A stretch of 32,103 nt of DNA, taken from the NCBI GenBank assembly GCA_903914615.1, contig CAIWPS010000530.1:1-32103 (forward strand), written 5' to 3'. This document shows positions 1 through 6,907 of this stretch, piece after piece. Within the stretch, counting starts at the first letter, position 1, and each line of letters starts with the position of its first letter. The DNA is from an uncultured beta proteobacterium. Its GTDB lineage: Bacteria; Pseudomonadota; Gammaproteobacteria; Burkholderiales; Burkholderiaceae_C. The notes under the pieces are model-generated. The model saw only the letters and a list, made by a program, of their open reading frames with translations, made no database searches and was not told where the DNA came from. The translations under genes were made by a program, and so were the position numbers.

Positions 1-143
1 GAGTACAGGCGCTGACCGCTTGGCGTCAGCACCGCTTGGGTCAGCCCGTAGCGGCGCTCCCAGACGCGCAGCGTGGCCACCGGCATGCGCAGCATCCGCG
101 CCACGGCGCCGCTGCGATGAAGCGAGGTATCCGCCGTGACCAT
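1..143 (-). CDS. MerR-family transcriptional regulator, N-terminal HTH portion (truncated by window start)
   Basis: Minus strand from ATG at 143 reads MVTADTSLHRSGAVARMLRMPVATLRVWERRYGLTQAVLTPSGQRLYS, open to the window edge; 'VARMLRMPVATLRVWERRYGL..P.R...GQRLYS' is a classic MerR DNA-binding helix-turn-helix. Absent from the supplied ORF track because it is truncated. Confidence 0.85.
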   Translation of the reverse strand, partial: MVTADTSLHRSGAVARMLRMPVATLRVWERRYGLTQAVLTPSGQRLY

Positions 144-205
144 GATTGCAGGAACAGGACCGGGCACAGATGACTTCGAAGTTTTCACCAGAGGTCTCGC
201 ATGAC

Positions 206-299
206 GCCACAGTGGCATGGAGTCTATCGTGATAGAACGTCGATTTGATTGACAAGAAATGGGTATGAATCGGACATGCCCTAGACTCCACGGCATGTC
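206..299. promoter_or_regulatory. Divergent regulatory region with three inverted repeats and a TTGACA element
   Basis: GCCAC-A-GTGGC (206-216), TCTATC-GT-GATAGA (223-236), GACATGCC-N11-GGCATGTC (273-280/292-299); TTGACA at 249-254. Lies between the divergent MerR gene and the photolyase operon. Confidence 0.45.
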
Positions 300-435
300 G
301 TTCCGAGATCGTCAGCCTGTCGCGGTGACGGTTACCGGCCGTTCCGGGGCCACCGTGGCGCTTGCGCTCGCGCGGGTGCGGCGCACGGGCGGAGAACGCG
401 CGAAGGCCCTTGCTGCCTGCCGAGGCTTGCGGTGA
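295..435 (+). CDS. Possible small ORF (46 aa) at head of photolyase operon
   Basis: ATG 295 to TGA 433-435: MSFRDRQPVAVTVTGRSGATVALALARVRRTGGERAKALAACRGLR; an alternative in-frame ATG is at 259. High GC3; stop overlaps the GTG start of the DUF2256 gene by 4 nt. No recognised family and no obvious SD. Confidence 0.25.
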   Translation: MSFRDRQPVAVTVTGRSGATVALALARVRRTGGERAKALAACRGLR

Positions 436-599
436 CGGCGCGCAGCGCGGGCTTTCGCGGCAACAAGGCCGCGCTGCCCAGCAAGCCGTGCGCCGGCTGC
501 GGTCTGGCGATGAGCTGGCGGCGCCGCTGGGCCAGGAACTGGGCCGATGTGAAGTACTGCTCCGACGCCTGCCGGCGCCACAAGGCCGCACGTGGCTGA
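432..599 (+). CDS. DUF2256 domain-containing small protein (zinc-ribbon-like)
   Basis: GTG start at 432, TGA 597-599: VTARSAGFRGNKAALPSKPCAGCGLAMSWRRRWARNWADVKYCSDACRRHKAARG. Pattern LPSKxCxxC...W.R.W...W..VKYCS..CR matches the DUF2256 family, commonly found next to cryptochrome/photolyase-related genes. Too short for the supplied track. Confidence 0.85.
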   Translation: MTARSAGFRGNKAALPSKPCAGCGLAMSWRRRWARNWADVKYCSDACRRHKAARG

Positions 600-2160
600 G
601 CTGCGCTGCCTGGTCCTCGTGTTGGGCGACCAGCTCGACCTGGATGCGGCGGCCTTCGACGGCTTCGATGCGGACGTCGACGCCGTGTGGATGGCCGAGG
701 TGGCCGGGGAGTCGACCCATGTCTGGTCGAGCAAGCCGCGCTCCGCGATGTTTCTGGCGGCGATGCGCCACTTCGCGCAGGCGCTGCAAGCCGAAGGCCG
801 CCCGCTGCACTACACCCGGCTGGACGCGCCCGGCAATGCGGGCTCGTTGGCTGCGCAGCTGCAGGCCGACATCCTGCGCCTGAAGCCGGCCCGCCTGGTG
901 ATGGCCGCGCCGGGCGACTGGCGGGTGCTGCAGGCGATCAAGGCCGCGGCCGCATCGCACGGCCTGCCGCTGGACATCCGCGAAGACCGCCACTTCTTCG
1001 TCACGGTCCGCGAGTTTGCGGCGCATGCCCGAAGCCGCAAGTCGCTGCGCATGGAGTATTTTTACCGCGAGCAGCGCAGGCGGCACGGCGTCCTGATGCA
1101 GGGCGATGAGCCCGTCGGCGGCCAGTGGAACTTCGACGCTGCCAACCGCGAGGCCTTCGGTGTTGCAGGGCCAGGTGCTGTGCCACCGCGCGCGGTCTTC
1201 CGGCCCGATGCGTTGACCCGCGAGGTCATGGCCCTGGTCAACACGCGCTTCGCCGGGCACCCCGGCCGCCTTGACAGCTTTGCCTGGCCGGTGACGCGCG
1301 CGCGGGCGCTGCAGTCCTTGCAAGCCTTCATCCGGGATCGCCTGCCGCTCTTCGGCCGCTACCAGGACGCGATGTGGCCCGGCGACCCGTGGCTGTACCA
1401 CGCGCACCTGTCGGCCGCGCTCAACCTGAAGCTGCTGAATCCGCGCGAGGTGGTGGCAGCGGCCGAAGCGGCGCACCGCGACGGGCACGCGCCGCTGGCC
1501 AGCGTCGAGGGTTTCATCCGGCAGATCCTGGGCTGGCGCGAGTACGTGCGCGGCGTCTACTGGACCCAGATGCCCGGGTACCTGCAGCGCAACGCCCTCG
1601 ATGCGCAGCAGGACCTGCCGGCCTGGTTCTGGACCGGTGCCACCGACATGGCCTGCCTGCGCGACGCCTTGGCGCAGACGCTCGAGCACGGCTATGCCAA
1701 CCACATCCAGCGGCTGATGGTCACGGGTCTGTACACGCTGATGCTCGGAGTGCAGCCCCAGCAGGTCCACGCCTGGTACCTGGCGGTGTACGTCGACGCG
1801 GTGGAGTGGGTGGAACTGCCCAACACCCTGGGCATGAGCCAGTACGCCGACGGCGGCGTGATGGGCAGCAAGCCCTACATCGCCACCGGCAAGTACATCC
1901 AGCGCATGAGCCCGCACTGCAAGGCTTGCCGCTACGACCCCGCACAGCGCAGCGGCGACAGCGCGTGTCCGTTCACGACGCTGTACTGGGACTTCCTGAT
2001 GCGCCATCAAGCGGCGCTGGCAAAGAACCCGCGCATGGCGCTGCAGGTGAAGAACGTGGCGCGCCTGACCGATGGGCAGAAGCAGGCGGTCGGCGAACGC
2101 GCGGCGGCCATCCGCCGCGGCGAGGTCGGGGCCGAAGCCGGGCTCGCGCGCCATGCATGA
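592..2160 (+). CDS. Cryptochrome/photolyase family protein, FeS-BCP (PhrB-like (6-4) photolyase) type
   Basis: 522 aa; N-terminal LVLVLGDQLDLD; C-terminal half with GWREYVRGVYW, ANHIQRLMVTG, NTLGMSQYADGG, MGSKPYIATGKYIQRMS, and C...CKAC..CPF cysteines (MACLRDA, CKACRYDP, SACPFTTLYWDFL) expected for a [4Fe-4S] cluster. GTG start overlaps the DUF2256 stop by 8 nt. Confidence 0.9.
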   Translation: MAELRCLVLVLGDQLDLDAAAFDGFDADVDAVWMAEVAGESTHVWSSKPRSAMFLAAMRHFAQALQAEGRPLHYTRLDAPGNAGSLAAQLQADILRLKPARLVMAAPGDWRVLQAIKAAAASHGLPLDIREDRHFFVTVREFAAHARSRKSLRMEYFYREQRRRHGVLMQGDEPVGGQWNFDAANREAFGVAGPGAVPPRAVFRPDALTREVMALVNTRFAGHPGRLDSFAWPVTRARALQSLQAFIRDRLPLFGRYQDAMWPGDPWLYHAHLSAALNLKLLNPREVVAAAEAAHRDGHAPLASVEGFIRQILGWREYVRGVYWTQMPGYLQRNALDAQQDLPAWFWTGATDMACLRDALAQTLEHGYANHIQRLMVTGLYTLMLGVQPQQVHAWYLAVYVDAVEWVELPNTLGMSQYADGGVMGSKPYIATGKYIQRMSPHCKACRYDPAQRSGDSACPFTTLYWDFLMRHQAALAKNPRMALQVKNVARLTDGQKQAVGERAAAIRRGEVGAEAGLARHA

Positions 2161-3364
2161 GACCTTCGCGCCCACGCTCGCCGCGGCGCGGGCCCGCATC
2201 GCGGCCGTCCGGCCGGCCGCCTACGCGCGCACACGCAACGCGCTCGGTGGCGCCGTCAGCCGGTTGTCGCCGTACATCACGCATGGCTTCGTCACGCTGG
2301 CCGAGGTGCTGGCCGGCGTGGCCAGCCGGCATCCGCTGGACGTGCAGCACAAGTTCGTCTACGAGCTCGGCTGGCGCGCCTATTTCCGCCATGTCTGGCA
2401 GCACCGCGGCAGCGGCATCCTGCAGTCGCTGCACGAGGGTCCGCTGCCCGAGGCGGCCTACGCCCGCGAACTGCCGGCCGACATCCGCCGGGCCTGCACG
2501 GGCGTGCCCGTGGTGGACGAGGCCGTGCGAACGCTGTACGCCACGGGCATGCTGCACAACCACGCGCGCATGTGGCTGGCCAGCTACTTGGTGCATGTGC
2601 GCAAGGTGCACTGGCGCGCCGGCGCCGACTGGCTGTACGGCCACCTGCTCGACGGCGACCTGGCCAGCAACCACCTCAGCTGGCAGTGGGTGGCGGGCAC
2701 GGGCAGCAGCAAACCGTACCTGTTCAACGCCGACAACGTGGCCCGTCACGCGCCCGCGCCGTGGCACAGCCCGGGAAGCGTGGTCGACCAGTCCTATGCC
2801 GCGCTGGATCGGATGGCGCGCCAGCCACCGCTGGTCTCGCACCCCGGGCCGGGCGCCGGGCAGGGCTGCGCCGCGAGCGCTGAACCACCGCTGCTGTCCT
2901 GTGCCCCGGAAGACCTGGCTTGCACGGCGCCGCAGGCCGCGAATGTGGCCGGCCGCGACGTCTGGCTCGTGCACCCCTGGAGCCTTGGCGCGCTACCTGC
3001 CGCCTGGGGCCGCGATGCGGTGGCTGTCGGTGTCTTTGTGGCCGACTTCCACCGCGCCTGGCCCTGGAGTGCGCAGCGCTGGCGCTTCGCAGGCAGCCGC
3101 ATGGCCGAACTCGCCACGGCGCGGTGGCACGGCGACGCCGCCGCCATCGGCGCGGCATTGAAGGGCGCGCGCAGCGTGCGCAGCATCGACGAGCCGCACC
3201 TCGCCCCCTGGCTGGCCACCTGGGCCGCGTGCGACGCCGCGCCGGCCCTGTTCCCGCGCGTCGACCGCCGCTGCGAGTCGTTCTCGGCATGGTGGACCTG
3301 CGCTACGCGTGGCCTTGGCTCGGCCGCAGACCTGTTGGCCGGCTGCGAGATGCCGTCTTGGTGA
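2153..3364 (+). CDS. Photolyase/cryptochrome FAD-binding-domain protein with atypical C-terminal extension
   Basis: Start trimmed from the track's 2072 to ATG 2153 (overlaps upstream stop by 8 nt). Residues with photolyase FAD-domain motifs: SRLSPYITHGFVT, ELGWRAYFRHVW, TGVPVVDEAVRTLYATGMLHNHARMWLASYLVHV, DGDLASNHLSWQWVAGTGSSKPYLFN. No N-terminal antenna domain. Confidence 0.85.
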   Translation: MHETFAPTLAAARARIAAVRPAAYARTRNALGGAVSRLSPYITHGFVTLAEVLAGVASRHPLDVQHKFVYELGWRAYFRHVWQHRGSGILQSLHEGPLPEAAYARELPADIRRACTGVPVVDEAVRTLYATGMLHNHARMWLASYLVHVRKVHWRAGADWLYGHLLDGDLASNHLSWQWVAGTGSSKPYLFNADNVARHAPAPWHSPGSVVDQSYAALDRMARQPPLVSHPGPGAGQGCAASAEPPLLSCAPEDLACTAPQAANVAGRDVWLVHPWSLGALPAAWGRDAVAVGVFVADFHRAWPWSAQRWRFAGSRMAELATARWHGDAAAIGAALKGARSVRSIDEPHLAPWLATWAACDAAPALFPRVDRRCESFSAWWTCATRGLGSAADLLAGCEMPSW

Positions 3365-3864
3365 CTGCGCCGATGACTGAGCCGATGCCGCCGCTGACCG
3401 CGCAGTAAGACGGCGCATGCCTGCGCTGCCGGCGCGAGGTCGGCTGCTACCGCCGCCTGAAGCTGCTGCGACCCGATACACCGGGGTGCCTTGCAGACGT
3501 CAGCGATGCTGCCTTGCCGCTGCTGCCCGGCGCCGCGCGCGAGCCACTGCCGCCGCGCTTGCACATGTGCGGCCGCGACGTTGAACGGCTCGGCGGCGCA
3601 AGGGCCTTCCGCCTGCACCCGCCAGGCCCGCAGCGACCGCCGTCCCGGGACCAGGCGCCCCTTTGAACTCAACGGCCCAGGCAGCCAGAAGGTGCGGGCC
3701 GTGATCGAGACGAGGAGGTTGCCACTTCCCTCTCTTTGGGCGCATGCGTCTGCTGCAGTCGCGTATTGGCGGACCGTCGTGGGGCGACAATCAGGCAAAG
3801 GTCGCGTGAGGTTCGTCGCGCCGAGCAGCGCTATCACCAGCGCTGTCAACCCGGCGTCCTTGGC

Positions 3865-3898
3865 CAAAACGACAAAGGCCCTCCGAAGAAGGCCTTTG
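3865..3898 (-). terminator. Rho-independent terminator of tRNA-Asn
   Basis: Minus strand CAAAGGCC TTCTTCGGAG GGCCTTTG followed by TCGTTTT; directly downstream of the tRNA. Confidence 0.85.
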
Positions 3899-3926
3899 CG
3901 AATCAAAAACTTACGTTTTCTTGTCT

Positions 3927-4002
3927 TGGCTCCCCGACCTGGGCTCGAACCAGGGACCTACGGATTAACAGTCCGGCGCTCTACCAACTGAGCTATCGGG
4001 GA
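3927..4002 (-). tRNA. tRNA-Asn (anticodon GTT), CCA encoded
   Basis: Minus strand TCCCCGATAGCTCAGTTGGTAGAGCGCCGGACTGTTAATCCGTAGGTCCCTGGTTCGAGCCCAGGTCGGGGAGCCA: 76 nt, acceptor TCCCCGA/TCGGGGA, GTT anticodon, GGTTCGAGCC T-loop. Confidence 0.97.
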
Positions 4003-4012
4003 ACAGCCTTGC

Positions 4013-4018
4013 AGTATA
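4013..4018 (-). promoter_or_regulatory. Putative -10 box of tRNA-Asn
   Basis: TATACT on the minus strand, about 10 nt upstream of the tRNA 5' end, in the 35-bp gap after the TonB receptor stop codon. Confidence 0.6.
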
Positions 4019-4037
4019 GCTTGACCGCGCAGGCCGC

Positions 4038-6230
4038 TCAGAGGTCGACCTGCATCGACGCGCGCCAGGTGCGCGGGGCAAGTGGGAACAAGTACACATG
4101 CTGGTACTGGTAAGGCGACTCGCGCCAGGCCCGGCGGTTGGTGGCGTTGTCCAGGCCCAGTTGCCAGGTCAGTGCGGTCGTGCCGACGCGGGTCTGGTAG
4201 CGCGCACCCAGGTCCCAGCGCGTCCAGCCGGGGATGTGCAGGCTGTTGTCCGGCAGCACCTCGCGGCTGCCTTCGTAGACCAGGCCTGCCTGCAGGCGCA
4301 GCCCGGGCAGGCCGGCGACGGCATGGCTGGCACCCAGCTTGAGGGTCTGGTCGGGCACGTTGGTGGGGCGGCGGCCGTTCAGCGCTGCGTCGCTGTTGCC
4401 ACCCAGCGTGGCCCGCAGCACCATCGCGCTGCCCTGCAATGTCAGCGAGCCAGCCGTCCAGCGCAGCTGTGCTTCCAGGCCGCGGTTGTGCAGGGTACCG
4501 TCGGGCCGCGTCGTGATGCACGCGGCAGGGTTCACGTCGCAACCGGCGCTGACGTCGTCGAACTGCGGCTGGCGGATGTCGAAGCCGGTCAGGCCCCAGG
4601 ACAGGGTCGCTGTACTTTTCTTCATGCCCAGCTCGATCTGCCGGCTCTTCAGCGCGGGCAGGGGCTGGCCAGGGTTGGTGTAGCCCGGCCGGTTGGGCGC
4701 GACTGCAGATTCCACGCCCTGGCCCCAGCTGGCGTAGACCAGCGCCTCGGGGCTCGGCGCCCAGGTGCCTGCCAGCCACGGCGTCGTGAAGGACTGCGGA
4801 TAGTCGGTGGCCTGGCTGCCGTCGGTCTGCACGCTGGCGCGGTGCAGCTGCGTGTGGCGCAGGCCCAGCCACATTCCCAGGGCCTCGCTCAGCTGCAGGC
4901 GGTCCCGCGCATAGAGCTCGGTCGATCGCTCGGTGCGGTTCGTGTTGGCGATGGTGCCCAGGTCGGCGGGCAGGCTCGGCACCAGGGTCAGGCCGTCGAC
5001 CGTGCCGCTGCCGACGATGACGCTGTCGTCGGCCTGCGGCTGCGTGCGCAGCGTGAAGCGCGTGGCCAGCGCTCCGGCGGTGAGCTCGTGCACCCAGGCA
5101 CCCGTGGCCAGGCGGCCCTGCACGTGAGCGTCCAGCGCGGTCGACTGGCGGCGCTCGCCGTCGCTGCGGAAGTCGTAGAAGTCGAAGCTGCCGTCGGAAC
5201 AGTAGCGGTCGTAGTTGCCTTCCTTCGAGCAGCCGTAGGCATAGGCCAGCCGGTCATCGCTGTGCAGCTTCTGCACGGCGGCATGCGCCACCAGCTGCCA
5301 ATCGCCCGCCAGCTGCTGGTGCAGCCGCAGCGAGCCAGTGTTGCCTTCCAGCACCACCGGCAGCGACCAGGGCTGGTTGTTCAGGTTGATGCGAGGGTCG
5401 ACGTTCGACGCACTGGGCAGCACCGGGCCCAGCAGGCTGAAGCCGGGCACGCTGCGCTGCGACTGGCGGCTGCTCTCGACTTCGGCCTCGATCAGGGTGC
5501 CCCCGATCGGGCGCCAGTCGCCGGCCAGCGCGACGAGGCTGCGCCGGCCGCGGTCGTCACGCACCTGCGGGTCCAGCGCTTCGGCCACCACGTTCAGCCT
5601 CACGCCGAAGGCGCCGTCGGTGCCGAGGCGCTGGCCCAGGTCGGCCCACGCGCTGGCCGTGCCGTCCTGGCGCCAGCCGATGCCGGCTGAACGCTGGTTG
5701 CCTTCGGGCCGCTTGACGACCAGGTTCACCAGGCCGCCCGGCGCGCTGGTGCCGGCCTGGATGCCGCTGGTGCCCTTGAGCACCTCGACGCGCGCCTTGT
5801 TGTCCAGCGGCAGGCTGGTCTCGCCGTTGATGGGCAGGCCGTCGCGCAGGAAGTTGTAGCGGTTGTCGATGGCCATGCCGCGCACGGCGAAGGTGGTCCA
5901 GTAACCATCGGCGTTGTAGGCGTCGCTGATCGATGCGTCGTAGCGCGTCAGCGCGGCCAGGCCGGTGCCGCCGCCATCGCGAAGCTGCTCCTGGGCCGTG
6001 ACGCTGGCCTGCAGCGGGCTGCGCGACAGCGGCACGTCGCCGAAGCCGCCGACGGCCGCCGCAGCGGTCGCCGTGCGGCCGGTGATGACGACGCTGGTGG
6101 GGGCGGCAGCGTCGGTGGCGGCGGTCTGTGCCAGGGCCGCCAGCGGCGGGGCGGCCGCCGTTGCCAGGCACAGGGCCAGTCGCCCGAGCCGAAGCGCGTT
6201 GAGCGCAAGTGGGTGGTACTGGGATGCCAT
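4038..6230 (-). CDS. TonB-dependent outer-membrane receptor (homology class 'siderophore receptor'; predicted thiamin-related by riboswitch)
   Basis: 730 aa; signal peptide (LALCLATAAAPPLAALAQ), TonB-box-like TSVVITGR, plug motifs YWTTFAVRGMAIDNRYNFLRDGLP, VEVLKGTSGIQAGTSAPGGLVNLVVKRP, C-terminal beta-strand APRTWRASMQVDL. Confidence 0.9.
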   Translation of the reverse strand: MASQYHPLALNALRLGRLALCLATAAAPPLAALAQTAATDAAAPTSVVITGRTATAAAAVGGFGDVPLSRSPLQASVTAQEQLRDGGGTGLAALTRYDASISDAYNADGYWTTFAVRGMAIDNRYNFLRDGLPINGETSLPLDNKARVEVLKGTSGIQAGTSAPGGLVNLVVKRPEGNQRSAGIGWRQDGTASAWADLGQRLGTDGAFGVRLNVVAEALDPQVRDDRGRRSLVALAGDWRPIGGTLIEAEVESSRQSQRSVPGFSLLGPVLPSASNVDPRINLNNQPWSLPVVLEGNTGSLRLHQQLAGDWQLVAHAAVQKLHSDDRLAYAYGCSKEGNYDRYCSDGSFDFYDFRSDGERRQSTALDAHVQGRLATGAWVHELTAGALATRFTLRTQPQADDSVIVGSGTVDGLTLVPSLPADLGTIANTNRTERSTELYARDRLQLSEALGMWLGLRHTQLHRASVQTDGSQATDYPQSFTTPWLAGTWAPSPEALVYASWGQGVESAVAPNRPGYTNPGQPLPALKSRQIELGMKKSTATLSWGLTGFDIRQPQFDDVSAGCDVNPAACITTRPDGTLHNRGLEAQLRWTAGSLTLQGSAMVLRATLGGNSDAALNGRRPTNVPDQTLKLGASHAVAGLPGLRLQAGLVYEGSREVLPDNSLHIPGWTRWDLGARYQTRVGTTALTWQLGLDNATNRRAWRESPYQYQHVYLFPLAPRTWRASMQVDL

Positions 6231-6268
6231 CGTGTATTTCCGTGCGATGGCAGGGTGGCGGGCACGCC

Positions 6269-6288
6269 GTACCGCGCCAGCGCGGTAC
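6269..6288 (-). promoter_or_regulatory. Hairpin between riboswitch and receptor start (candidate expression platform)
   Basis: Perfect inverted repeat GTACCGCGC-TG-GCGCGGTAC about 8 nt 3' of the TPP aptamer core; no U-tract follows. Confidence 0.45.
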
Positions 6289-6295
6289 TTCGGCC

Positions 6296-6402
6296 TTGCT
6301 TCCCTGCGCGAGGATTACCTCGGGCCTGTGAAATGAACACAGGCACAGTCAGGTTCAAAGGGACTTTCTCAGCCGGGCCATGACAGCCCAGCACCCCTAG
6401 CG
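6296..6402 (-). promoter_or_regulatory. TPP riboswitch (THI element)
   Basis: Minus strand GCTAGGGGTGCTGGGCTGTCATGGCCCGGCTGAGAAAGTCCCTTTGAACCTGACTGTGCCTGTGTTCATTTCACAGGCCCGAGGTAATCCTCGCGCAGGGAAGC: contains the conserved GGGGTGC, GGCTGAGA, TTTGAACCTGA, CGAGGTAATCCTCG (CTGGNTAATNCCAG-like) and GCAGGGAAG blocks in the right order; ends about 65 nt upstream of the receptor ATG. Confidence 0.95.
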
Positions 6403-6517
6403 GACGCTCCACGGTGTGGAGCGAACGGCCATTGTGACCGAAGGCCCGGGCCGACGTCGCCTTCTGCCGTAGTCTTGTGGCTTGCAGGCGCAGGCCTCGG
6501 CCACCCCGGAGACCGTG

Positions 6518-6907
6518 ATGCAGACCGTTCAACTCTACGCAGGCGTGCTGGGCCTGCTGTTCGTCGCGCTCAGCGTCCGGACGCTGAGACTGCGGCGGCG
6601 CATGCAGGTGGCCGTCGGCGATGGCGGCAACATCGTGATGCTGCGCGCCATGCGTGTGCATGCGAACTTTGCCGAGTACGTGCCGCTGTGTCTCGTGCTG
6701 CTCTACCTGCTGCAGTCGCAAGGAGCGGGCGCCCTGGTCCTCCACGTTCTCGGCACCGGCCTGGTGGCGGGCCGCCTGTCCCATGCCTATGGTGTCAGCG
6801 GGGAACCCGAGAATTTTCGTTTTCGCGTCGTCGGCATGGCCTTGACACTCGGCGTGCTCGTCAGCGCGAGTGTGGGTCTGCTGGTCGGGGCGGCCAGGGC
6901 CCACTGA
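6518..6907 (+). CDS. MAPEG family membrane protein
   Basis: Start trimmed from TTG 6482 to ATG 6518, with GGAG upstream. Sequence QVAVGDGGNIVMLRAMRVHANFAEYVPLCLVLLYLLQ...GRLSHAYGVSGEPENFRFRVVGMALT is typical MAPEG, with 3-4 TM helices. Confidence 0.85.
   Translation: MQTVQLYAGVLGLLFVALSVRTLRLRRRMQVAVGDGGNIVMLRAMRVHANFAEYVPLCLVLLYLLQSQGAGALVLHVLGTGLVAGRLSHAYGVSGEPENFRFRVVGMALTLGVLVSASVGLLVGAARAH

Noticed and set aside
2072-2152. Track start of the FAD-domain gene at 2072
   Set aside because: The 27 N-terminal residues (MGRSRRSANARRPSAAARSGPKPGSRA) are out-of-frame sequence of the upstream photolyase; homology-like sequence begins at ATG 2153.
1374-3161. 595-aa + strand ORF and 1973-2974 (-) ORF overlapping the photolyase genes
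   Set aside because: Alternate-frame artefacts; low-complexity Arg/Pro/Ala composition, while the overlapping frames carry photolyase motifs.
3491-4113. ORFs 3491-3991 (+), 3736-4113 (+) and 3958-4872 (-) containing PGLEPGTYGLTVRRSTN, SPTWARTRDLRINSPALYQLSYRG and SPIAQLVERRTVNP peptides
   Set aside because: These are the well-known spurious translations across a tRNA gene (tRNA-Asn at 3927-4002), not proteins.
6296-6402. Considered a cobalamin riboswitch, since it lies upstream of a TonB receptor
   Set aside because: The conserved blocks are those of the TPP/THI element (GGCTGAGA, GAACCTGA, GAGGTAATCCTC...AGGGAAG); no B12-box GCCACTG motif is present.
5948-6904. 318-aa minus-strand ORF spanning riboswitch and MAPEG antisense
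   Set aside because: Covers the riboswitch and runs antisense to the MAPEG gene; no recognisable domain; inconsistent with the RNA element.
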